A stretch of DNA of 7,274 nt from JAEZKC01 sp046538945 (GCA_046538945.1 JBKHHW010000161.1:1-7274); one strand, 5' to 3'; shown: positions 1 to 6,270, counted from the first letter of the stretch. The notes: generated from the sequence alone by a model not told the origin. Program-made: numbers and translations.

Positions 1-1
1 G

Positions 2-454
2 GATGGAGAATACTGCAGCTATGATGACACTGTGTCTATCCGCATCAAAGCGGAGTACTGTATGGAGAAAGGGTATGGGGGAGCTATTATCTGGGAGTTG
101 AAATCGGATTTTCTGGCGGATGGCTCTCAGCCGCTTCTGGCTGCTGCAGCAAACACTCTGCTCAAAGCTACTACGACGGTCAGGCGTGCAGGCGAACCGG
201 AAGGCTTCGGGTTAGTCTGTGATTACAGGGGCGGAGAAGCCAGAATCCGGTTCTCTCTGGTCAAAGGGTCGGATGTGTCACTTTCTCTGTTTGATCTCTC
301 GGGTCGTTCTGTTTACACATTCGGTCGGAGGTTTGGTAAGGGAGAACACTCTTTCACCGTGCCGGTCAGGAGAAAATTGGCAACGGGTAACTACCTTCTC
401 CGTTTGGAAAAAGAGAATAGGGTTTACACTTCACCATTTACCGTCAGCAAGTGA
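2..454 (+). CDS. C-terminal part of a GH18-like chitinase with a sorting-type beta domain (5' truncated by window edge)
   Basis: The frame is open from base 2 to a TGA at 452-454, giving 150 residues without a start codon, so the gene begins outside the window. Residues 7-9 (YDD), the S-I-x-x-K-A-x-Y stretch that follows, and G26-G27 to W31-E32 and D36 match the last strands of the GH18 chitinase barrel (SYDD...Ka.Y...GG...WE...D). The catalytic DxxDxDxE segment lies upstream and cannot be checked. A linker rich in Ala, Thr and Arg (about 42-66) leads to an 80-residue beta-rich domain (about 68-150). Its FDLSGR (97-102), G-E-H-S-F (114-118) and G-N-Y-L-L-R (129-134) resemble the C-terminal sorting domains of type IX secretion cargo and their Fibrobacterota relatives. 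I infer a secreted or surface-attached chitin-degrading enzyme. The family call rests on a short segment; another (beta/alpha)8 hydrolase is possible. Confidence 0.7.
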   Translation, partial: DGEYCSYDDTVSIRIKAEYCMEKGYGGAIIWELKSDFLADGSQPLLAAAANTLLKATTTVRRAGEPEGFGLVCDYRGGEARIRFSLVKGSDVSLSLFDLSGRSVYTFGRRFGKGEHSFTVPVRRKLATGNYLLRLEKENRVYTSPFTVSK

Positions 455-496
455 TGTCGGGTTTGTAAAAAGAACCATTTGGGGTGGTCAGATAGT

Positions 497-536
497 GAAG
501 TGACAGATGCAGTTCATGAGCTGCATCTGTCATTTC
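497..536. terminator. Long hairpin between convergent genes, likely a terminator
   Basis: Bases 501-512 (TGACAGATGCAG) and 521-532 (CTGCATCTGTCA) form a perfect 12-bp inverted repeat around an 8-base loop. The stem extends outward to 497/536 through one G-U and three normal pairs. It lies 43 nt after the chitinase stop and 36 nt beyond the rubrerythrin stop on the other strand, so it is placed to stop both transcripts. On the plus strand only a broken T-run follows (ATTTCTATGTTT). On the minus strand the nearest T-run (TTCTTTTT) is about 25 nt further on. It is therefore a strong stem but not a textbook intrinsic terminator. Confidence 0.6.
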
Positions 537-571
537 TATGTTTATCCTGATTGGCGGAAAAATGCGGTTTC

Positions 572-1147
572 TTACCAGTTTTCGGCCAGAAGTTCGAAGT
601 GAGCCTGGGGGTGAACGCAGGCAGGGCAGGTTCCGGGAGCTTCTTCGGCTTCGTGGATATAACCACAGTTGCGGCAGTACCAGTAGACCTTGCCGTCCTT
701 TTTGAACACGGTACCCTCTTCCAGGTTTTTAAGAAGTCCCAGGTAGCGCTTTTCGTGCTGCTTTTCGGCGATGGAGATCTTTTCAAAAGTAGTTGCTACT
801 GCAGGGAATCCCTCCTCGCGGGCTTTCTGAGCGAAAACAGGGTAAAGATCAGACCACTCCTCGTGCTCGCCGCCCGCCGCTGCTTTGAGGTTTTCGGCGG
901 TTGTGCCGATAACACCCGCGGGAAATGTGGCTGTGATTTCAGTCATACCCCCCTCCAGATGCTTGAAAAACCTCTTCGCGTGCTCTTTCTCCTGATTTGC
1001 GGTTACCTCGAAAATATGAGAAATCTGCACATAGCCCTCTTTTTTGGCTACGCTGGCGAAATAGGTGTAACGGTTGCGGGCCTGGGACTCTCCTGCAAAA
1101 GCCTTCAGGAGATTCTTCTCTGTTTCAGTTCCTTTGATGGAAGCCAT
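572..1147 (-). CDS. rbr: Rubrerythrin (peroxide-reducing diiron / rubredoxin-like protein)
   Basis: 191 residues, the usual length for classical rubrerythrin. The N-terminal four-helix ferritin-like domain (about 1-145) carries all expected diiron ligands: E20, E53, H56, E94, E97, E128 and H131. The C-terminal rubredoxin-like domain (about 153-191) has the Fe(Cys)4 ligands C158-x-x-C161 and C174-x-x-C177. It ends in the family's HPQAxFE stretch, with His183 where Tyr is common. In anaerobes the family reduces H2O2 to water in the cytoplasm using electrons from rubredoxin or NAD(P)H-linked donors. The ATG is preceded by a good ribosome site (AGGGGAAG, 1153-1160), which lies inside the end of the upstream perR gene. 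Only 2 nt separate the two genes, so they are almost surely co-transcribed and PerR-controlled. No missing residues or frameshifts are seen. Confidence 0.97.
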   Translation of the reverse strand: MASIKGTETEKNLLKAFAGESQARNRYTYFASVAKKEGYVQISHIFEVTANQEKEHAKRFFKHLEGGMTEITATFPAGVIGTTAENLKAAAGGEHEEWSDLYPVFAQKAREEGFPAVATTFEKISIAEKQHEKRYLGLLKNLEEGTVFKKDGKVYWYCRNCGYIHEAEEAPGTCPACVHPQAHFELLAENW

Positions 1148-1149
1148 AG

Positions 1150-1563
1150 TTACTTCCCCTTTCTTTGAGTTGGTTGGTTATTTTGATTTTTGCACGTTTT
1201 GCATAAACCCAAAAAATCGACGCGGTGATGAGTGACTGTGAATGAACTCATCTTTTCTATCTTCTCTTTCATTTCTGAATATTCGGGCAGTTCTATATCC
1301 TCCACGTATCCGCATCTTTCACATATCAGATGGGAATGAGGAGTGGTCTGGCCATCATAACGGTCATATGTGCTGCCGAAGGGCAGTTTGAGTATAAGTC
1401 CCTGGCTCATAAGCACTTTCAGATTGCGGTAGACGGTGCCCAGGCTCAGCTCCGGAATTTCATCCTTGAGTTTTCTGTAGATCCAGTCCGCTGTGGGATG
1501 TGAATCGGTCTCCTGAAGCACCTCAAGGATTCGCTCTCTCTGACGGCTCTTTCTGTATTGCAT
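1150..1563 (-). CDS. perR: PerR-type Fur-family peroxide-responsive repressor
   Basis: 137 residues from the ATG at 1563. A winged-helix DNA-binding domain (about 1-70, with the S-L-G-T-V-Y-R-N-L recognition helix at 40-48) is followed by the Fur dimerisation domain. Aligned to Bacillus PerR, the regulatory metal site is complete: H22, D70, H76, H78 and D89 (B. subtilis H37, D85, H91, H93, D104). The structural zinc site is C81-x-x-C84 and C121-x-x-C124. Asp at D89, where Fur has Glu, favours PerR over Fur. PerR with bound iron is oxidised by H2O2 at the His ligands and leaves the DNA. The frame stays open upstream to an ATG at 1632, but that would place the promoter and operator inside the gene. 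The inner ATG has AAGGGG (1567-1572) just upstream, though only 3 nt away. This gene is first in an operon with rubrerythrin, a known PerR target in anaerobes. Confidence 0.93.
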   Translation of the reverse strand: MQYRKSRQRERILEVLQETDSHPTADWIYRKLKDEIPELSLGTVYRNLKVLMSQGLILKLPFGSTYDRYDGQTTPHSHLICERCGYVEDIELPEYSEMKEKIEKMSSFTVTHHRVDFLGLCKTCKNQNNQPTQRKGK

Positions 1564-1575
1564 ACACCCCTTACC

Positions 1576-1594
1576 AGTAATCGTTATCATTACT
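1576..1594 (-). promoter_or_regulatory. Fur/PerR-type operator palindrome upstream of perR-rbr
   Basis: On the minus strand this reads AGTAATGATAACGATTACT. It has 6-bp arms AGTAAT/ATTACT and an A/T-rich core, and it matches 13 of 19 positions of the classical Fur box GATAATGATAATCATTATC. It begins directly after the -10 box and covers the expected transcription start, so a bound repressor would block polymerase. Autoregulation by PerR is the natural reading; binding itself is inferred. Confidence 0.75.
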
Positions 1595-1623
1595 AATATG
1601 TGTGATCGCCAAAAGATTGTCAA
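1595..1623 (-). promoter_or_regulatory. Sigma-70-type promoter of the perR-rbr operon
   Basis: On the minus strand there is a perfect -35 TTGACA (1618-1623), a 17-nt spacer and a -10 CATATT (1595-1600, 4 of 6 matches). Transcription would start near 1588, about 25 nt before the perR ATG at 1563. This excludes the longer upstream start at 1632 as the translated one. Confidence 0.75.
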
Positions 1624-1662
1624 CCTTTTCAAGAAACTTAAAACGAAACGGCTGAATTGATC

Positions 1663-1691
1663 TTTTCATTCTGCATCGGTTGGGGTATTAT
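1663..1691 (+). promoter_or_regulatory. Candidate promoter for prsW
   Basis: TTTTCA (1663-1668, 4 of 6) and TATTAT (1686-1691, 5 of 6) are separated by 17 nt, upstream of the divergent prsW gene. They would leave a leader of about 140 nt. This is a consensus match only; a nearer weak alternative, TTGAAA at 1751, has no good -10 partner. Confidence 0.3.
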
Positions 1692-1835
1692 TGTTGCATA
1701 AAAAATCCAGACTGCCCAGGTGATTTGGCATCGGCAGGTCAGTAATTATTTTGAAACAGTACCCGAAAATGAAAGTATTTGAATGATATGCACCATTTCG
1801 GGATAAACCAAACATCTGAAATGACAGGGTGCCCG

Positions 1836-2630
1836 ATGGATTATCTTCTTTTCATAACTATACCCGCCGCGATTGTGCCCTCCTTTATACTTCTGTGGTA
1901 TTTTTACAGCAGAGACGAGTACAGGGAACCTCCTCATCTGGTGATAAAGACTTTTCTTCTGGGGGTGCTGGCGACCGGTGCGGTGGTGCTGATGGGCATA
2001 CCGGTTAAGGGTTTGTTTGCCCGGATACAGGATCCTGTTCTTTTCAGTGCGGTTGAGGCGGTCCTGGGAGCTGCGGTTCCTGAGGAGAGCATGAAGATGC
2101 TGGTGATAGTTCTTTACTGCATGCGTAAAAAAGATTTTAACGAGATGATGGACGGGCTTGTGTACGGCGCTGCGGCGTCACTGGGTTTCGCCACTCTGGA
2201 GAATGTGCTTTATGTGAATGACGGAGGTCTTTACAGTGCTCTGATACGTGCTCTTACCGCAGTTCCGGGGCATGCGGCCATGGGTGTGATGATGGGGTAT
2301 TATCTGGCAAAGGCCAGATTTGGGGGTGATAAGAAGCTCTATTTGCTGGCCTGGCTTGTTCCCGTGGGTTTTCATGCGGCATACGATTTTCCCCTGATCC
2401 TGCAGATGGCTTTGAAGAATGTTGGAGAGCTGCATCCGTTTCTCAATCTGGGACTTATTTTGGGGTTTGTTCTGATTTTGAGAATAGGGCTTTCTGCTGC
2501 AATCAATCTGTTTCGGGAAGTGAAAAGTGATCAGCACGAGAAGAGAATGGAGGAGATTGCGCAGGGAGTCGAAGAGAGTTTAAACAATGAGGAGAGCAAT
2601 GATGTGGGCGGGTCTAGTAAAACCGTTTAG
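1836..2630 (+). CDS. prsW: PrsW-family glutamic-type intramembrane protease
   Basis: 264 residues from the ATG at 1836, with many hydrophobic segments (about 2-23, 36-57, 68-81, 107-127, 142-158, 169-193, 203-226) and a charged tail (227-264) that probably faces the cytoplasm. The family motifs are present: E83-E84-x-x-K87, the G-F-A-x-x-E-N run ending E122-N123, H146 in P-G-H-A, and H180 with D184 in H-A-A-Y-D. W-Y-F-Y-S-R-D-E-Y-x-E-P after the first helix is also typical. PrsW proteins are related to the CAAX-protease superfamily. In Bacillus, PrsW cleaves the anti-sigma factor RsiW, but no sigma/anti-sigma pair is seen here and the substrate is unknown. The frame is open from a TTG at 1779. 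The ATG at 1836 is preferred because it has AGGG (1826-1829) with 6-nt spacing and sits just before the first helix. The gene is divergent from perR and shows no link to peroxide stress. Confidence 0.9.
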   Translation: MDYLLFITIPAAIVPSFILLWYFYSRDEYREPPHLVIKTFLLGVLATGAVVLMGIPVKGLFARIQDPVLFSAVEAVLGAAVPEESMKMLVIVLYCMRKKDFNEMMDGLVYGAAASLGFATLENVLYVNDGGLYSALIRALTAVPGHAAMGVMMGYYLAKARFGGDKKLYLLAWLVPVGFHAAYDFPLILQMALKNVGELHPFLNLGLILGFVLILRIGLSAAINLFREVKSDQHEKRMEEIAQGVEESLNNEESNDVGGSSKTV

Positions 2631-2644
2631 TTTGGCTGGGAGGT

Positions 2645-2674
2645 TTGCTGTCGTGGCTGACAATAAGGTATAAT
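2645..2674 (+). promoter_or_regulatory. Promoter-like sequence with perfect TATAAT
   Basis: TATAAT (2669-2674) is a perfect -10 box, 18 nt after a weak -35, TTGCTG (2645-2650, 3 of 6). It starts 14 nt after the prsW stop and would begin transcription near 2681, just before the inverted repeat at 2687-2738. Confidence 0.4.
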
Positions 2675-2686
2675 TTAGAAGAATCC

Positions 2687-2738
2687 TCACCCTTCCGGGG
2701 GAATACATAATCGACAAAAGGTTTTGCCTAAAGGGTGA
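2687..2738 (+). repeat. 8-bp inverted repeat that may fold a leader or small RNA
   Basis: TCACCCTT (2687-2694) and AAGGGTGA (2731-2738) are perfect inverted repeats 36 nt apart. A second perfect hairpin follows at once: GCTGCT (2741-2746), loop CGTA, AGCAGC (2751-2756). Both lie just after a TATAAT promoter candidate. I recognise no known riboswitch or RNA family. No T-run follows, so they are not plain terminators. A structured transcript is only inferred. Confidence 0.3.
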
Positions 2739-2960
2739 TTGCTGCTCGTAAGCAGCGAGGTTACTCTCTTTCCTAATTATCCAGAAAACTGGGCGGAACC
2801 GTTACAAACAGGTTTTGTATATTATGGAAAAGGAAAGGCATTACCGGACATAGAACATTTGATTGCTCATACAATAAGTTTTCTTTCCGGCTTTGGTGGT
2901 TTGTCATGCTGGGCAAATGAGGTTATTCCGATCATAGTATTTATCCTGAATCGATTCTAA
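2739..2960 (+). CDS. Doubtful small hypothetical protein, 73 codons
   Basis: An open frame from TTG 2739 to TAA 2960 in an otherwise gene-free stretch. It encodes a 73-residue product with a polar first half (F-P-N-Y-P-E-N-W, Y-Y-G-K-G-K) and a hydrophobic second half that could make one membrane segment (I-I-V-F-I-L near the end). I recognise no family. AAAGGG lies only 3 nt before the TTG, and that same sequence and the first codons take part in the hairpins described at 2687-2756, so translation would have to compete with folding. The region looks more AT-rich than the genes on either side. It could be a real small gene, a decayed remnant or chance. Confidence 0.25.
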   Translation: MLLVSSEVTLFPNYPENWAEPLQTGFVYYGKGKALPDIEHLIAHTISFLSGFGGLSCWANEVIPIIVFILNRF

Positions 2961-2964
2961 TTCT

Positions 2965-2993
2965 TTGCAACCACTCCTGCTTTTTGTTTTATT
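2965..2993 (+). promoter_or_regulatory. Candidate promoter for the large secreted hydrolase
   Basis: TTGCAA (2965-2970, 4 of 6) and TTTATT (2988-2993, 4 of 6) with a 17-nt spacer, in an AT-rich stretch. The predicted start near 3000 gives a leader of about 55 nt to the GTG at 3056. It is supported by consensus and position only. Confidence 0.35.
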
Positions 2994-3043
2994 TATCTAA
3001 TTGAGGGAAATTGCATTCATTATTCGGCATCGTAAGGCATATC

Positions 3044-3047
3044 GGAG
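3044..3047 (+). promoter_or_regulatory. Ribosome binding site that decides the hydrolase start
   Basis: GGAG at 3044-3047 lies 8 nt before GTG 3056. That start puts a clean signal peptide at the N-terminus. The rival TTG at 3011 has GAGGG only 3 nt away and would add 15 residues in front of the signal peptide. Confidence 0.55.
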
Positions 3048-3055
3048 CAGGTACA

Positions 3056-6043
3056 GTGACATATCGAGAAAATTGGGTATCTTTTCTTCTGCTGGTTCTG
3101 TTTATCAGCGCAGTTTGGAGCCAAACAAGTTTGCAGGGAACTGTTGTAGATTCATCTGATACTCCCGTTCCCAATGCAGAAGTGTATCTTAAGAGTACTG
3201 GTCAAAAACAGATCACCGGTTCTGACGGAAGTTTTACCTTTAAGGTAAATTCATCCAGCACTTCTCCTCCACCTGCTTATCATAGTAGAACTGCAACAGT
3301 TCGTGTTCATTCTCGCGGTTTAATGGAGATTGCTATTGAAGGACAGCAGTCGGTGCGAGTGGATGTATTTGATCTGGGGGGAAAAAAGATTGCCACCATC
3401 TATAATGGTATTCTGGATGCCGGTAATCACCGGATGCGCTTCCCCCGTACCATCGCAAAACAGATGATGTTGATCAGAGCCCGGGTCGGTTCAGCTGAAA
3501 AAATCGGAAAACTTGTCCCTGGCCAGAAACTCCAAATTTTCACTGTAGCCGGTGAATTTGAACCCGGACTGGGTAAACGGAATCAATCCGCGGCTGATCA
3601 GGTTACAGTGAAGCATTATGAATTTGACGATGCGGTAGTACCTGTAACCGATTATGATGAAATTGTCCCGGTACGGCTAACTCGCAAAAAGCTCAATACC
3701 CGTCTTATAAACAAAATGAGAATCGGTGATACATTATGGAACAGTTCAAATCAACTGCGGCTGGTACTCGATTCGATAAGTGATCAGCGGTGCTGTTGTG
3801 ATTGTGAGTGTAATTTACCAGGATTTTACCAGGCATATTTTTCATTTTTTTCCGATTCGATTCCCACCTCTGTTCAACTGCATTCCACCCAGCAGCGTGA
3901 GATTGTTGTTGATGAATACAGAATTTCATTGCAGGGTATTCTACCCGAATGTCCCTCCACGGATGATGAAAACTACAAGATTGGAGTAGCATGTTTACCT
4001 GTTGATTCTCCCCATATTCATGAAAATCTGAGTTTCGAATTTTTCGAAACGGATCAGCCCGGGGAAAGAAAGCTTAGAAAGCATGATGATACATTTGATA
4101 TTGCCGACTTCGAAACGGCTGCCGATTGGGAGAAGCGTAAAAACTATCTCAGAAGGCACATTCTGTTTGCCAGTGGATTATGGCCCGAAACAGGGTTTGT
4201 TCCTCTGGAGTCTACGATTCTGGATGCCTACGAAGGGGATGGGTTTATTATAAAAAAGGTATTTATGCCTATTTGGGAGGGGTATTATCTGACCGGAAAC
4301 CTTTATCTTCCCACTGAACAGAAAGAAAAACACCCCGCCATGCTGGCCCCTCACGGCCACTGGGTTAATGGAAGACTTCAAAACAGCAGCCAGGTGTCAG
4401 TACCCGGGCGGTGCATTCATTATGCCAAACAGGGCTATATTGTTTTCTCATATGATATACCGGGTAATGTTGATTCTAAACAGGTGGACCACTTTTTTAC
4501 CAGGAGCGGTTCCTGGGGATGTTACAGCAATCCGATCGATGATATCTGGGGAATAAGCAATGGCAGTCTGCTCATGGCGCATTCGATGAGAGCAATGGAT
4601 TTCCTGTATTCTTTGGACAGGGTCGACACTTCCAGAATCGGTGTGACCGGAGCATCGGGCGGGGCGACCCAGACGGTGTTTCTTTCCGCGGTGGATGACA
4701 GAATCGATGCCCTGGCACCGGTAAGTCATATATCGGCTCACGAGCAGGATGGCTGCGGCTGCGGAAATGCGCCTTTGTTGCGCCTGCATACAAACAATGT
4801 GGAAATTGCCGCAATGGCCTCTGACAAACCCATTTGTCTCGTGGGTTCTAAAAATGACTGGTCATGTAATACGATGACTGTGGAATATCCGATGATCAGA
4901 AAAATATACCAGCTTTACGGTCAGGCTGATCTGGTGCAGGCCACGGTTTTCAATTTCGGTCACAACTACAATCAGACCAGCCGGGAATATGTATATAACT
5001 GGTTCAGAACCAGATTTCTCCCGAATCAGTCCTCGGAGTATAGAGAAGACTCGGTGACCATTCCTTCAAAAGAGGTAATGAGTGTGTGGTCGGAGCATTC
5101 TCAGCCTTCGGATGCTCTTGATGAGAGCGGAGTGAGAGCTATGTTCAAACGGAAGGCACAGGATGAATTCGGTCAGCTTTTCCATGCCGGTGATATGCAA
5201 CTCGAAACCAGTATCGAGAAGTACAGGAAGGTATGGAATCATGTGATTAGTTCTCCTCCGTCTGAAAAAATCGAACTGGTTGATTGTCTCGATGAATATT
5301 CGATACCGTCCAGAAATCTGGATGTGGAGAAGATTGCCATTGCCAATAAAATGGACGGAAACATCCTGGAAGCGGTTCTGTTCAAACCTCAGAAGAATGC
5401 CAGCTCAGAAGGACTGCTGGTGGTTAATGGTCAGAATACCAGTATGCTGAAAACGTTTTTCAGTCGTGAAAATACCGTCATTCATGATGCCCTCAGACGC
5501 GGTGCCACGGTAATGCTTATTGATAAACTGCAATATGATCACTATAACTTCTACTCCAGGGAAGTAAAGGAGTTCAAAACCGAGGGGATAGTCAAGGGTA
5601 CTGATTTTTTCACATCGTACAACAGGACGGATGAGGCTCTGTGTGTACAGACGATAACAGATGCTTTGTCATATCTGAATAACCGAACAGGAATCGATAA
5701 ATCATCACTCTACTGTACTGGAAATGCGGGCGTTCTGGGACTTGTGGCGTCAGCAATCAATGAAGACATATCCTCAGCGGTGTTTGATTTAGATCACTTC
5801 GATCCGGAGAGTGATGATGACTATCTGCAAAAACTGTTTATTCCCCATATAAAAAGGGCAGGGGGGATTGAAGGGGCTCTGTGCGTGAGTCATGCAGAGA
5901 ATATTATGCTCTACAATAATGAAAGCAGCTTTCCTGAGGGCAGGATACAGACATTCATCTCAGAAAAAAGAGGTGGTACGCTTGCAGTTGAAAGCTCTTT
6001 TAGCACAACTGCTGTTTCTGATTTTCTATTTGAAGAAGATTGA
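3056..6043 (+). CDS. Large secreted multidomain alpha/beta hydrolase, acetylxylan-esterase-like
   Basis: 995 residues from GTG 3056. Residues 1-22 form a signal peptide (basic start, F-L-L-L-V-L-F-I-S-A-V core, probable cleavage before Q23). Residues 25-65 look like a carboxypeptidase-regulatory-type beta sandwich (G-T-V-V-D-S ... D-G-S-F-T-F). Residues 81-155 resemble a sorting-tail-type domain (F-D-L-G-G-K at 105-110) but sit internally. Residues 156-350 are unassigned and include a Cys cluster (246-252). Residues about 355-656 are an alpha/beta hydrolase with nucleophile elbow G532-A-S534-G-G, likely Asp601 (N-D-W) and His636 (F-G-H-N-Y-N), plus L-T-G-N-L-Y and P-H-G-H-W. This matches a family annotated as acetylxylan esterase-like or dienelactone-hydrolase-like in Planctomycetes and others. 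Residues about 660-995 appear to be a second, degenerate hydrolase domain with Ala at the nucleophile position. The likely role is extracellular or periplasmic ester cleavage on polysaccharides; the substrate is inferred. A weak terminator candidate follows at 6081. Confidence 0.85.
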   Translation: MTYRENWVSFLLLVLFISAVWSQTSLQGTVVDSSDTPVPNAEVYLKSTGQKQITGSDGSFTFKVNSSSTSPPPAYHSRTATVRVHSRGLMEIAIEGQQSVRVDVFDLGGKKIATIYNGILDAGNHRMRFPRTIAKQMMLIRARVGSAEKIGKLVPGQKLQIFTVAGEFEPGLGKRNQSAADQVTVKHYEFDDAVVPVTDYDEIVPVRLTRKKLNTRLINKMRIGDTLWNSSNQLRLVLDSISDQRCCCDCECNLPGFYQAYFSFFSDSIPTSVQLHSTQQREIVVDEYRISLQGILPECPSTDDENYKIGVACLPVDSPHIHENLSFEFFETDQPGERKLRKHDDTFDIADFETAADWEKRKNYLRRHILFASGLWPETGFVPLESTILDAYEGDGFIIKKVFMPIWEGYYLTGNLYLPTEQKEKHPAMLAPHGHWVNGRLQNSSQVSVPGRCIHYAKQGYIVFSYDIPGNVDSKQVDHFFTRSGSWGCYSNPIDDIWGISNGSLLMAHSMRAMDFLYSLDRVDTSRIGVTGASGGATQTVFLSAVDDRIDALAPVSHISAHEQDGCGCGNAPLLRLHTNNVEIAAMASDKPICLVGSKNDWSCNTMTVEYPMIRKIYQLYGQADLVQATVFNFGHNYNQTSREYVYNWFRTRFLPNQSSEYREDSVTIPSKEVMSVWSEHSQPSDALDESGVRAMFKRKAQDEFGQLFHAGDMQLETSIEKYRKVWNHVISSPPSEKIELVDCLDEYSIPSRNLDVEKIAIANKMDGNILEAVLFKPQKNASSEGLLVVNGQNTSMLKTFFSRENTVIHDALRRGATVMLIDKLQYDHYNFYSREVKEFKTEGIVKGTDFFTSYNRTDEALCVQTITDALSYLNNRTGIDKSSLYCTGNAGVLGLVASAINEDISSAVFDLDHFDPESDDDYLQKLFIPHIKRAGGIEGALCVSHAENIMLYNNESSFPEGRIQTFISEKRGGTLAVESSFSTTAVSDFLFEED

Positions 6044-6080
6044 AGGTTCAGCACTTCGGCAGTGTGAAACCAAGTCAGAG

Positions 6081-6112
6081 GGTAAGAACGTCAGTAGCTG
6101 ACCATACCTTTT
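6081..6112 (+). terminator. Weak intrinsic terminator candidate after the hydrolase gene
   Basis: GTCAG (6090-6094) and CTGAC (6098-6102) form a 5-bp stem with a 3-nt loop. Outer GGTA (6081-6084) and TACC (6105-6108) pair across an interior loop, and TTTT (6109-6112) follows directly. It lies 37 nt after the hydrolase stop. The stem is short and imperfect. Confidence 0.35.
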
Positions 6113-6270
6113 CTGAATCAATTGCTGTTTGCAAATCATCACCTTTTGCCTCACTGCATGTTTTCCGGCCGTATCAGACAGATATATTGACCGGGCGTAA
6201 CTGACCCGATTTGCAGTGAAAGAAAACTCTTTAGAGTATATCTATTCATTGTCATAAAAGAGGACTGCAC

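Noticed and set aside
465..492. Second small terminator for rubrerythrin (ACCA/TGGT stem then TTCTTTTT on the minus strand)
   Set aside because: The stem is only four pairs, too weak to call on its own; the larger hairpin at 497-536 is the better candidate.
551..1168. 205-codon open frame on the plus strand opposite rubrerythrin
   Set aside because: It is antisense to a gene with all its catalytic residues, and its product has no recognisable domain, so it is a shadow frame.
1564..1632. N-terminal extension of perR from ATG 1632
   Set aside because: It contains the operon's own promoter and operator, lacks a ribosome site, and adds residues absent from the PerR family.
1779..1835. TTG 1779 or ATG 1788/1821 as the prsW start
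   Set aside because: These have no clear ribosome site and add a polar leader before the first helix, unlike the family. ATG 1836 fits better.
3011..3055. TTG 3011 as the start of the large hydrolase
   Set aside because: It would bury the signal peptide behind 15 extra residues. GTG 3056 has better Shine-Dalgarno spacing.
4448..4789. 113-codon minus-strand frame inside the hydrolase gene
   Set aside because: It overlaps the catalytic region of a well-supported gene and has no recognisable product or ribosome site.
6188..6206. TGACC direct repeat upstream of the MBL gene as a regulator site
   Set aside because: Five-base repeats are too short to support a binding site, and no matching promoter could be placed nearby.
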